NCBI GenBank assembly: GCA_029690005.1
Contig: CP121458.1
Location: forward strand, 4,731,872 to 4,795,871
Length of the DNA: 64,000 bases
Reading direction: 5' to 3'
From: Prescottella defluvii
GTDB lineage: Bacteria > Actinomycetota > Actinomycetes > Mycobacteriales > Mycobacteriaceae
The position numbers were made by a program, and so were the translations under genes. Below the pieces are notes generated by a model, which ran no database searches, was not told the DNA's origin, and saw nothing but the letters and a program-made list of their open reading frames with translations. Shown here piece by piece: positions 57,008-64,000 of the stretch (positions within the stretch are counted from its first letter, which is position 1; each line of letters opens with the position of its first letter).

Positions 57008-57379
57008 TGGTTGATGCTCTCCCTGATCGGTGTGCTGGCTGGAAGCACCCAGTGTGGCCCAGCGGCGGGAAGGACCAGGTGTCGCGTCAGCCTAACCTGA
57101 CCGGAACGGCGCCGAAAATACATTCCTCATCAGTAACAGTTGCATCAAGGATCACAATCTCCCCATATGTGACGCGATATTGTCACCAGGCAATGGCAGT
57201 GATGTCACAGCTTGCTTAGACTTCTCCGCGATGCAGGTCACGAATGGGTCGTACGGACGAGTCTGTACACACCGGGGGTCGATCCCTAGAGTGACCCACG
57301 ACCGAGGGACGGACCGCAGGGTCCGCCCGGTAGGCCGACGCTGCATCGCCGGCGTCTGAACGACAAGGATGGGGAAACC
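57008..57379. other. AT-richer intergenic region between pimE and the Rv1157c-like gene
   Basis: No gene is seen. The stretch 57105-57230 is markedly less GC-rich than its surroundings. It contains GTGAC-N8-GTCAC (57169-57186) and a nearby GTGATGTCAC (57199-57208), which could be regulator sites such as CRP/FNR-type. Promoters for both flanking genes must lie here. Confidence 0.35.
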
Positions 57380-58134
57380 GTGATTCGTAACCGAGGAATG
57401 CGACGAGCAGTCACCGCGTGTGCAGTTGCGGCCGCCGCCGCGCTCGCTGTCCCGGCCAACGCGGCCGCACAGCCGGCGCCTCCCGGCATCCCCGAGGGCG
57501 TCTCGATCGACGCGCTGGCGTCCCTCGCCCCCGCCATCCTCGGCGCGGCCGCAGCCCCGCCGGATCTCAACGACGTCGACGCCAAGGCCGATCTGCTGGC
57601 ACAGGCCCGCATCCTGCTCGAGGGTGCGAAGCCTGCCGCCGGAGCTCAAGTCCACGCTCGAGCGCGTCATCACCTTCCTCGACGGTAGCGGCGGCGGCGG
57701 ACCCGAGATCCCCAAGGACGGCCCCGTCATCGCGCAGTTCCTCTACCCCACCATCGGCAAGGGCTGCATCGCCCCGTCGAGCGATTCCGTCGGCACCGCG
57801 CTCGCGGTTCCCGGCCCGGCACACCTCCCCCGCCCGGACCGGCCGCCGGCCAGGCAGGCTTCGTCTTCACCGCGCTCGGCACCGCGAAGGCGGCCCGAAC
57901 CAGGGCATGACGGTCACGTGGATCAACGTCGACAACGGTCGTCGCGAGACGCAGAACCTCACCACCGAGGCGCGGATCAACCCGGACGGCCCGGCCACGC
58001 TGTCGGCGATCGCCAACACCGGCCCCGGACGTGTCCTTGCGGTCATCTCCGGTTCGCTGACCACCGAGCCCGACGGTGCCGCACCGATCACGTGCAACTT
58101 CCTGCCGACCGTCGGAATGTTCACGGTCGCATAA
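57380..58134 (+). CDS. Secreted Ala/Pro-rich protein (Rv1157c-like, three frameshifts)
   Basis: The signal peptide IRNRGMRRAVTACAVAAAAA then LAVPANAAAQPAPP is clear. The body is read across three shifts (near 57635, 57845 and 57893): VSIDALASLAPAILGAAAAP, then STLERVITFLDGSGGGGPEI and IAQFLYPTIGKGCIAPSSDS, then GMTVTWINVDNGRRETQNLT and a stop at 58132-58134. Two Cys (GKGCIAP and ITCNFLPT) may form a disulfide. Function unknown. Position next to pimE matches Rv1157c. Confidence 0.78.
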
Positions 58135-58149
58135 CCCCCCAACTCGCAG

Positions 58150-58186
58150 CGCCCTGCCTCGACCGACGACCGGTCGAGGCAGGGCG
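58150..58186 (+). terminator. Strong hairpin after the Rv1157c-like gene
   Basis: CGCCCTGCCTCGACCG pairs perfectly with CGGTCGAGGCAGGGCG (16-bp stem, 5-base loop), 15 bp after the stop, followed by TTCGTGTTCG. Confidence 0.85.
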
Positions 58187-58212
58187 TTCGTGTTCGCGGG
58201 CACAATGTCGGG

Positions 58213-58518
58213 ATGAAGGTCGAGATCCTGTACTTCGACGGGTGCCCGAATTGGCGTGAGGCGGGTGCGCTCGTGAGGCACGCGGCGGTGGCCGCGGCCC
58301 TCCCGGAGCCCGAGGTCACCTATCGGCGCGTCGATACCGACGCCGAAGCCGCCGCGCTGCCGTTCGCTGGTTCACCGACGATCCTGGTCGACGGCGCCGA
58401 CGCCTTCGGAGTCGAACCGGTGCCGCGACTCGCGTGCCGGGTCTACCCGACGCCGGACGGGCCGGCGGGGCTGCCGACGGTCGGGCAACTGGCCGACGCG
58501 CTCCTCGGCCGAAGGTAG
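58213..58518 (+). CDS. Thioredoxin-fold small protein with CPNW motif
   Basis: A 101-residue protein. MKVEILYFDGCPNWREAGAL has a single Cys at the thioredoxin active-site position; SPTILVDGADAFGV is the cis-Pro strand, with a further CRVYPTPDG. It resembles short actinobacterial proteins sometimes labelled alkylmercury-lyase-like, but no MerB catalytic domain is present. Role unknown; redox or metal binding is plausible. Confidence 0.7.
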   Translation: MKVEILYFDGCPNWREAGALVRHAAVAAALPEPEVTYRRVDTDAEAAALPFAGSPTILVDGADAFGVEPVPRLACRVYPTPDGPAGLPTVGQLADALLGRR

Positions 58519-58576
58519 CGGGAAGACCGTCGTCCCTTGCGCTGTCACGACCCGGTCGTTCGTGGTAGACCAAGGA

Positions 58577-58915
58577 ATGGCCGACTACACGCAGTCCATT
58601 CGCTCCCGGAACTCGCGGCGGTCCATCCTCTCGATCCGCTCAGAGGGATCGATCCTGTCGATCGGCAGTGTCGGATCGATCCTGTCCATCGGCAGCATCG
58701 GATCGATCCTGTCCGTCGGTTCGATCGGCTCGGCCGGATCGGTGCTGTCGTCGCTGTCGTTCGCGAGCGTGGGCTCGGCGCTGTCGGGTCTGTCCCGGTG
58801 GTCGCTGCTGTCGTGGCGCGGGGTGAGCCACTGCCCCGACGAGCGGCCGCGGCTGGTGGTCGTCCCGGACGAACCCGACCTCGTCGAGTCACCTACCCGC
58901 CACGTGCAGTCCTAG
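58577..58915 (+). CDS. SILSIGS nonapeptide-repeat protein
   Basis: A 112-residue protein, ATG 58577 (GTG 58562 also open). After MADYTQSIRSRNSRR, four consecutive 9-residue repeats with consensus S-I-L-S-I-G-S-x-G occupy residues 16-51 (27-bp DNA units at 58622, 58649, 58676 and 58703). A decaying Ser/Gly/Leu repeat runs to about residue 80, then an acidic tail (PDERPRLVVVPDEPDLVES). The regular Ser/hydrophobic/Gly alternation suggests a beta-solenoid or stacked sheet. No signal peptide, no known function. The last four bases overlap the convergent marR stop. Confidence 0.7.
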   Translation: MADYTQSIRSRNSRRSILSIRSEGSILSIGSVGSILSIGSIGSILSVGSIGSAGSVLSSLSFASVGSALSGLSRWSLLSWRGVSHCPDERPRLVVVPDEPDLVESPTRHVQS

Positions 58916-59394
58916 TTCTCGTTCGGACGCCGGTCCCCGAAGGGTCGCGGCCAGGGCCGGCCCTCGAGGTGCTCGACGTCGCTGTTGAACCGGGCCAGGA
59001 CGTCTCGCAGGTCCTGCACGTCCTGGACCGACCACTCGTCGAGCACGCTGTGGATCCCGCGGCAGTTGAGATCCCGGTCCTGACGTAGCTGTTCGAGCCC
59101 CTTCTCGGTCGGCTGGATCTTGCGCGCCACCCCGCCCGCGGGGTCGGCGAGACGTTCGACGAAGCCGTTGCGCAGCAGCGCGCCCACCTGTCGGTTGATC
59201 GTCGAGATGTCCAATCGGAACGCCTCCGAGAGTTCCTTGAGGCTCATCGGCGGTTCCAGTTCGAGGCGGGCCAGGATCAGGTACGCCGACCGATCGAGCT
59301 TCTGCCCGCCGCGTTGACGTGCGAGCGCGTGGTACCGCGACAGCAGAGTCAACTCGTATTCGATCTCGCTCAACACCCGGTCCGCGTCGGACAC
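58912..59394 (-). CDS. MarR family transcriptional regulator
   Basis: A 160-residue winged-helix regulator: DRSAYLILARLELEPPMSLK, ELSEAFRLDISTINRQVGAL (recognition helix) and VERLADPAGGVARKIQPTEK (wing). It is divergent from an MFS exporter gene with two palindromes in between, so it probably represses both in the absence of a ligand. GTG start at 59394 with AAAGGGCGAG upstream. Confidence 0.9.
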   Translation of the reverse strand: MSDADRVLSEIEYELTLLSRYHALARQRGGQKLDRSAYLILARLELEPPMSLKELSEAFRLDISTINRQVGALLRNGFVERLADPAGGVARKIQPTEKGLEQLRQDRDLNCRGIHSVLDEWSVQDVQDLRDVLARFNSDVEHLEGRPWPRPFGDRRPNEN

Positions 59395-59434
59395 GCACTC
59401 GCCCTTTCTCGACTTTCGCCAGAATTGTCCGCTT

Positions 59435-59467
59435 TGTGCATCGTGCACACGCTGTGTACCGTACACA
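59435..59467. promoter_or_regulatory. Tandem MarR operators between marR and the MFS gene
   Basis: TGTGCA-TCG-TGCACA (59435-59449) and TGTGTAC-C-GTACACA (59453-59467) are each perfect inverted repeats. Centres are 18 bp apart, close to two helical turns minus three. They lie 46 bp before the MFS TTG and 41 bp before the marR GTG. Confidence 0.75.
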
Positions 59468-59512
59468 CTCTTGCGATTTCGGTCTTCTAGCCCTTTTTTC
59501 GAGGAGTATCCC

Positions 59513-60958
59513 TTGACCTCATCCGTCGCGTCTGCGTCGACGGCGTCCGCAGACACCCGATCCGGCGGCAACGTCATCGTCGCGATCCTGGGCTTCTGCG
59601 GCATCGTCGTCTCCCTGATGCAGACCCTCGTGGTGCCGATCATTCCGCAGCTCCCGCACCTGATCTCCGCCTCGCCCGCCGACGCCTCGTGGGCCATCAC
59701 CGCGACGCTTCTCGCTGCCGCCGTCGTCACGCCCATCAGCGGCCGACTCGGTGACATGTACGGCAAGAAGCGCATCCTGGTCGCGAGCCTGCTGCTCGTC
59801 GTCCTGGGATCGGTGGTCTGTGCCTTCGCGAACTCCCTGATCCCGCTCATCGTCGGTCGCGCACTCCAGGGCGCCTCCGTCGGTGTCATTCCGCTCGGCA
59901 TCAGCATCCTGCGCGACGAACTGCCCCCGAGGAAGGTGGCCGGTGCAATGGCCATCGTCAGCGCGACGCTCGGTGTCGGCGGCGCGATCGGCCTGCCCGT
60001 CGCAGCGGCGATCGCGCAGGTCGCGGACTGGCATGTGCTCTTCTGGGTGTCCGCCGGGCTGGGCCTGGCCTGCATGACGGTTGCGCTCGTCATGATCCCG
60101 GAGTCGCCGGTTCGCACCCCAGGACGCTTCGACTTCGTCGGCGCCGTCGGGCTCAGCGCGGCCCTGATCCTGTTCCTGCTCCCGATCACGAAGGGCGGCA
60201 CGTGGGGTTGGAGCGATCCCCTCACCCTGAGCCTGCTCGCGGCGTCGGCTGTGGTGTTCGTCGTGTGGGGGTTCATCCAGTTGCGCACCGCGCGACCGCT
60301 GGTGGACCTGCGGGTGTCCGCGCGCCCGAACGTGCTGTTCACGAACCTGGCGTCGATCGCCATCGGGTTCAGCATGTACGGGAACTCGCTGACGCTCCCC
60401 CAGTTGCTGATGGCCCCGGAGTCGACCGGCTACGGACTGGGACTGTCGATGATCCAGGCCGGTATCGCGCTTGCGCCCGGCGGCCTCGTGATGATGGCGC
60501 TGTCCCCGGTCTCCGCCAAGATCTCGGCGTGGCGCGGACCGCGGTTCACCCTGATGGTGGGCTCGGTCGTGGTCGGCCTCGGCTACCTGTTCGTCTACTT
60601 CCTGTCCTCGTCGGTGTGGATGATCGTCGTCGGCGGCATGATCATCGGCGCGGGCGTGGGCCTGAGCTATTCGTCGATGCCGGCCCTCATCATCGGTGCC
60701 GTCCCGGTGTCCGAGACCGCGGCCGCGAACGGCCTGAACTCGCTGATGCGGTCGATCGGAACGTCCAGTGCCGCAGCGGTGATCAGTGTCGTGCTGGCCA
60801 GCATGACGGTCACCCTCGGCACCGCCACGATTCCCTCGTTCGACGCGTTCCGCGCCACGTTCGTCATCGCCATCGTGGCGGCGGTCGTCGCACTCGCGTT
60901 CGCCTTCCTCATCCCGAAGTCGAAGCAGCCCGCATCCGCCGGCCAGCAACGCGCCTGA
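59513..60958 (+). CDS. MFS multidrug exporter, DHA2/EmrB-QacA type
   Basis: A 481-residue protein with about 14 membrane helices. Motif A is GRLGDMYGKKRILVAS, motif C-like GGAIGLPVAAAIAQVADWHV; PIIPQLPHLISASPADASWA is the family N-terminus. It exports drugs or toxic organics by proton antiport; the ligand is unknown. TTG start at 59513 with CGAGGAG six bases upstream. Divergent from marR. Confidence 0.9.
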   Translation: MTSSVASASTASADTRSGGNVIVAILGFCGIVVSLMQTLVVPIIPQLPHLISASPADASWAITATLLAAAVVTPISGRLGDMYGKKRILVASLLLVVLGSVVCAFANSLIPLIVGRALQGASVGVIPLGISILRDELPPRKVAGAMAIVSATLGVGGAIGLPVAAAIAQVADWHVLFWVSAGLGLACMTVALVMIPESPVRTPGRFDFVGAVGLSAALILFLLPITKGGTWGWSDPLTLSLLAASAVVFVVWGFIQLRTARPLVDLRVSARPNVLFTNLASIAIGFSMYGNSLTLPQLLMAPESTGYGLGLSMIQAGIALAPGGLVMMALSPVSAKISAWRGPRFTLMVGSVVVGLGYLFVYFLSSSVWMIVVGGMIIGAGVGLSYSSMPALIIGAVPVSETAAANGLNSLMRSIGTSSAAAVISVVLASMTVTLGTATIPSFDAFRATFVIAIVAAVVALAFAFLIPKSKQPASAGQQRA

Positions 60959-60977
60959 CGAGCGAAGTCGAGACGCA

Positions 60978-61011
60978 GAAGGCCCGCACCGCCGATCCGG
61001 TGCGGGCCTTC
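60978..61011 (+). terminator. Hairpin after the MFS gene
   Basis: GAAGGCCCGCACCG pairs with CGGTGCGGGCCTTC around CCGATC, 20 bp after the stop. Confidence 0.82.
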
Positions 61012-61025
61012 GCTTGGTTCGGGTG

Positions 61026-61145
61026 TTACGGGGTCGGAGTCGTCGGGCCCTGACCGCTGCCGGACGATCCGCCGGACGATCCGACCCACAGGTTTGCGGC
61101 GATCGAGTACAGCAGGTTGATGAGGAAATCCACGAGACCCTCCAC
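61026..61145 (-). CDS. Possible 39-residue amphipathic peptide
   Basis: GTG 61145 to TAA 61026-61028 reads VEGLVDFLINLLYSIAANLW followed by VGSSGGSSGSGQGPTTPTP: one hydrophobic helix then a Ser/Gly/Pro tail. No good ribosome site is visible and the frame stays open upstream with CCYYV. It may be a small membrane peptide or chance. Confidence 0.3.
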   Translation of the reverse strand: MEGLVDFLINLLYSIAANLWVGSSGGSSGSGQGPTTPTP

Positions 61146-61304
61146 GTAGTAGCAGCATTCGGACCGTTGACCATATCCGAACCGGTCCGACGGTCGGACC
61201 CGCACCGGGCATATCGGCGGCCCCGTCGACTCCGTTTCACCTCCTGGTCGGTGCGGTAGCGTTGAACTCGCATCGTGTAGTCACTCCAGACGGGAGTCAC
61301 GACC

Positions 61305-61547
61305 ATGAGCAAAGAGAAGTGGTGGGTGCTGGCGGGGCCCGAAAGCGGGTGGTCCCTCGAACAGCGACCGAACGGCGACCACGTGGTCGTCAATCAGTCC
61401 ACGTCCGAGGAACACGTGCTCGCCGGGTATCAGTGGATGCACGTCAAGCACGACGACGCCGAAACCGGAACTCCGGCACATGCACTCAAGGTGCTCGGCG
61501 AGGGCCCGCCGCCGTTCGGCAAGTGGACGGAACTTCACGGAACCTGA
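61305..61547 (+). CDS. Hypothetical protein, 80 residues
   Basis: MSKEKWWVLAGPESGWSLEQ, then RPNGDHVVVNQSTSEEHVLA and a Pro/Gly-rich end (LGEGPPPFGKWTELHGT). GGGAG lies nine bases before the ATG. Soluble, no domain recognised. A monocistronic position between two terminator-bounded units supports a real gene. Confidence 0.6.
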   Translation: MSKEKWWVLAGPESGWSLEQRPNGDHVVVNQSTSEEHVLAGYQWMHVKHDDAETGTPAHALKVLGEGPPPFGKWTELHGT

Positions 61548-61659
61548 CAGTTCACCCCATTCCGGGCAAAAAACTGAAACACGTTCCAGCCGTGCGTTAG
61601 GTTGCAGGAGAACTCGCCCACGCGGCGGGTGACCGCAACCGAGCAGGAGGAGCGCAGCG

Positions 61660-62159
61660 ATGGCGTGGACCCGCGACGAACTCGAGGCCGCATTCGCGAA
61701 CTACCAGAAGACCGTGGTCGAGGCGACGCAAACCGGGGACTGGAACATCTTTGCCGACCAGTTCACCGAGGACGCGACCTACCTGGAGCACGCGTTCGGG
61801 AGCTTCTCCGGTCGAGAGGAGATCCGCCGCTGGGTGACGCGCACCATGACCGCCTTCCCCGGCAACCGGATGCCCGAGTTCCCGGTCTCCTGGTATGTGA
61901 TCGACGAGGAGCGCGGCTGGGTGATCTGCGAGGTGCAGAACCCGATGGAGGATCCGGGTGACGGCACCGAGCACGGCGCCGCGAACATCACGATCCTCCA
62001 CTACGCGGGCGACAACCTGTGGTCGCACGAGGAGGACGCCTACAACCCGATGAACTTTCTGTCGATGGCGAAGAAGTGGTGCCGGCACGCCGACACGTCG
62101 GGAACCTGCCCGACGACGCCCGGGTCTGGCTGGAGAAGATGGCCAACGTCCCGGGCTGA
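61660..62159 (+). CDS. SnoaL-like / NTF2-fold protein (frameshifted near the end)
   Basis: About 166 residues. WTRDELEAAFANYQKTVVEA, DWNIFADQFTEDATYLEHAF and FSGREEIRRWVTRTM are typical of SnoaL/NTF2 polyketide-cyclase-like domains; GGAGGAG precedes the ATG. One base is missing near 62092; restored, the end reads NLPDDARVWLEKMANVPG with a stop at 62157-62159. Ligand and reaction unknown. Confidence 0.8.
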
Positions 62160-62175
62160 CCGGGGCCGCGAACGA

Positions 62176-62209
62176 AAACGGGCGCCCTCCGTGTGGAGGG
62201 CGCCCGTTT
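62176..62209. terminator. Hairpin between the SnoaL-like gene and the convergent membrane gene
   Basis: AAACGGGCGCCCTCC pairs with GGAGGGCGCCCGTTT around GTGT, 17 bp after the SnoaL stop and 20 bp from the end of the opposing gene. Confidence 0.85.
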
Positions 62210-62228
62210 CGTGTGCGTGACGCGGACG

Positions 62229-62591
62229 TCAGTAGCTGGTCCAGAGCACCGCGATGAGCGCGTTGACGATCGCCAGGATGCCGACGATGTGCGCGAAGTT
62301 GGGGTTGCCCTGGCCGCGCTTCTCGCGGGCCCGGCCGATCTCGGCGAACGCGACGATGACCAGGGTGATCAGCAGCTTCACGCCGATCTTGGTGTGGTTG
62401 TAGTCCTTGCCCAGCGACTCCACGGCCTCCCCCAGGCCGACGATCACGAGACCCGACAGCAGCTGGATTCGAGCGCCCCAGACCATCACCTCGCTGATCC
62501 GCGGCGCCTTCAGGACCGAGAGATATCCACCGACGATGGCAGCCATGCCCAGCAGGTGGATGGCGACGAGGATGTTGTAGACGACAGACAT
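62229..62591 (-). CDS. Small integral membrane protein, 120 residues
   Basis: Four predicted membrane helices: VVYNILVAIHLLGMAAIVGG, RIQLLSGLVIVGLGEAVESL, KLLITLVIVAFAEIGRARE and IVGILAIVNALIAVLWTSY. Conserved actinobacterial membrane family without known function. A His in the first helix and one in DYNHTKIGVK are notable. Confidence 0.78.
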   Translation of the reverse strand: MSVVYNILVAIHLLGMAAIVGGYLSVLKAPRISEVMVWGARIQLLSGLVIVGLGEAVESLGKDYNHTKIGVKLLITLVIVAFAEIGRAREKRGQGNPNFAHIVGILAIVNALIAVLWTSY

Positions 62592-62660
62592 GCTATTACC
62601 TTAGCTTTACGTATCCGGCGGCTTCACAACTCTGCTCGAGAAATCCATCCAAAGGTGGAT

Positions 62661-63839
62661 TCACCGGAACTGCGGATGCCACACCGCTTGCACGCGGCCG
62701 TCCTCGACCACCTCGATGTCTGGCCAGCGGTCGAAGGCGGAACAGGGGTGGGAGATCCCGAAATCCACGATGTCCCCCACTTCGAGTTCCTCGGAATCGG
62801 TGAGGACCAGGTGGTGGTCGTAGATCTGGGTCGCGGTCGCCTTGGCCGCACCGCGGGGGATTCCCCGGGCATCGGTGGCGGACACGAGCACCGGCAGACC
62901 CGCATCGTAGGGCAGCTCGCGCTTTCCGGCGCCGACCACGATCAGCCCCGGTTCCGGCGCGGACAGGACGACGGCCCGGACCGTCAGGGCCGCGTGCAGA
63001 GCGGGCACCGGCGACACCGCCGCGTATGTTCCGTGGTCGTGCGTCACGTAGCAACCCGACCGCAGCACTGAAATCGGACGCCTGCCGGTCCGGCCAGAAT
63101 GATCCGGAAGGTCCGCTACCGCGTCGACGACCCGGTCTGGGAAGGCCGAGCCACCCATACTGAACACGGACTGCTCGGCCTCGATCCACGGTGATACGAG
63201 CCGGAAGGCCTCCACTGCCTCCCTGCAATGGGCGTCGACCTGCGCGATGATGTCCGAGTCCCGCCGGTTCGGTCGTACGCCCTCGTATCCAGCGACTCCC
63301 GCGAGCACGATTCCTGAGTAGTTCTCACACGCCCGGGCAAGATTCAGCGCCGCCGAGGCCTCCCGGACACCGCTCCGTCCGCCCGGTGCCCCGACGTCGA
63401 TGAGTACCTTCAGGGGGTTGTCGGCGCCCTGCATGCCCGTTCCGGCCAGACGCAGTCCGACCATCGAGTCCACGAAGAGGTAGAGCTCCAGTGAGGGGTG
63501 CGTGTCCAGCCACGTACGCATCGCCTCGAGTTCGGGGCGATGGACCACCTCGTTTGCGATCAGGATGCGCCGCGCTCCCCATTCGAGCGCAATGGACGCT
63601 TGACGAACCGTGGCGACCGTGACGCCCCAGGCGCCGGCGCGCAGCTGCCGCTCGACGATGGGGCGTGTCATCGTCGTCTTGATGTGCGGGCACAGCTCGA
63701 CGCCGCGGTCGCGGCACCACGTCGCCATGAGCTCCACGTTGTGTTCGACCGCGGGGAGACTCAGCTGCAGCTGCGGCAGGGACGGCCCGACATCTCCGTC
63801 GTGCGCCGTGTCGTCGTGGAAGACGTCGGAACGGGTCAC
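62661..63839 (-). CDS. PLP-dependent D-threonine aldolase / D-serine dehydratase-like enzyme
   Basis: 392 residues. The fold-III alanine-racemase N-domain has the PLP lysine in LCPHIKTTMTRPIVERQL. The C-terminal DSD1 domain carries probable zinc ligands His and Cys in FGISHPCSAFDRW. GAPGGRSGVREASAALNLAR and SVLRSGCYVTHDHGTYAAVS are further landmarks. It acts on D-amino acids or 3-hydroxy-D-amino acids; the exact reaction is not resolved. GTG start at 63839. Confidence 0.82.
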   Translation of the reverse strand: MTRSDVFHDDTAHDGDVGPSLPQLQLSLPAVEHNVELMATWCRDRGVELCPHIKTTMTRPIVERQLRAGAWGVTVATVRQASIALEWGARRILIANEVVHRPELEAMRTWLDTHPSLELYLFVDSMVGLRLAGTGMQGADNPLKVLIDVGAPGGRSGVREASAALNLARACENYSGIVLAGVAGYEGVRPNRRDSDIIAQVDAHCREAVEAFRLVSPWIEAEQSVFSMGGSAFPDRVVDAVADLPDHSGRTGRRPISVLRSGCYVTHDHGTYAAVSPVPALHAALTVRAVVLSAPEPGLIVVGAGKRELPYDAGLPVLVSATDARGIPRGAAKATATQIYDHHLVLTDSEELEVGDIVDFGISHPCSAFDRWPDIEVVEDGRVQAVWHPQFR

Positions 63840-63890
63840 TGTGAGCCTCCGGATCCGATTTCGGCAGGCGACGTGGTCGCTCTGCAGGGG

Positions 63891-64000
63891 CTAGCCACGG
63901 CGACGCGACAGGGCCGTCGTGGCCACGGAGTTGTGCACGGTGAACGACACCGTGCCGGGCAGGAAGCGGTCGTCGGACCACAGTAGCGGGGTGCTGGCGG
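63891..64000 (-). CDS. C-terminal end of an unidentified gene (partial)
   Basis: The last 35 codons of a minus-strand gene entering from the right edge: STPLLWSDDRFLPGTVSFTV then HNSVATTALSRRRG and TAG at 63891-63893. It ends 51 bp upstream of the D-threonine-aldolase-like gene, so the two may be co-transcribed. The fragment is too short for a family call. Confidence 0.45.
   Translation of the reverse strand, partial: ASTPLLWSDDRFLPGTVSFTVHNSVATTALSRRRG

Noticed and set aside
58213..58518. Alkylmercury lyase (MerB)
   Set aside because: Only about 100 residues with a thioredoxin-like CPNW; the MerB catalytic Cys pair and domain are missing and no mer genes are nearby.

Overview
The window is a high-GC actinobacterial chromosome segment, most likely from Rhodococcus or a close Nocardiaceae relative. 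The evidence is gene order and content. From about 0.2 kb to 58 kb the backbone follows the Mycobacterium tuberculosis order Rv1232c down to about Rv1157c: MgtE_N/CBS protein, DUF1003, transglycosylase, mrp, tatB, htrA, rseA, sigE, methyltransferase, glgC, glgA, DUF3117, tag, gpgS, folP2, fadD6, LOG, dapE, dapD, fadD36, putB-pruA, dapC, fdxC, fbiC, Rv1171-like, mshB, lpqW, typA, mutT2/phhB/pimE, Rv1157c-like. These assignments come from recalled family sequences; no search was run.

Region by region. 0-8 kb: the envelope-stress module (sigE, rseA, htrA, tatB) faces mrp, and an ECF-type promoter lies upstream of sigE. 8-12 kb: glycogen/maltosyl-phosphate synthesis (glgC, glgA) and an rRNA methyltransferase-like gene. 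12-19.6 kb: a long minus-strand run dapE-LOG-LOG-fadD6-folP2-gpgS-DivIVA-like-tag, divergent from dapD. 20-32 kb: permease, secreted beta-propeller, and fatty-acid/amino-acid catabolism, including a TetR/TauD pair with a very clear operator-promoter. 32-39 kb: dapC-fdxC, fbiC (F420) and two PH-domain membrane proteins.

39-47.2 kb is an accessory island relative to the M. tuberculosis order. It holds catABC with an IclR-type regulator, then an AraC-type regulator and a two-component flavin phenol hydroxylase (pheA2A1), followed by IS debris (tnpB, a broken IS200-like tnpA, an IS481-family tail). Together these encode phenol -> catechol -> cis,cis-muconate -> muconolactone -> enol-lactone. 47-58 kb returns to the backbone (mshB, lpqW, typA, pimE). 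58-64 kb holds small and accessory genes: a SILSIGS-repeat protein, a MarR/MFS efflux pair with two operators, a SnoaL-like protein and a PLP D-amino-acid enzyme. No rRNA, tRNA or CRISPR array was seen.

A dominant property of this sequence is its frameshift load. More than 25 genes, many of them normally essential or strongly conserved, are broken by single-base indels, usually one base missing from a run of 3-5 G or C. This looks like sequencing or assembly error rather than gene decay. Genes are therefore annotated across the shifts, with approximate shift positions.
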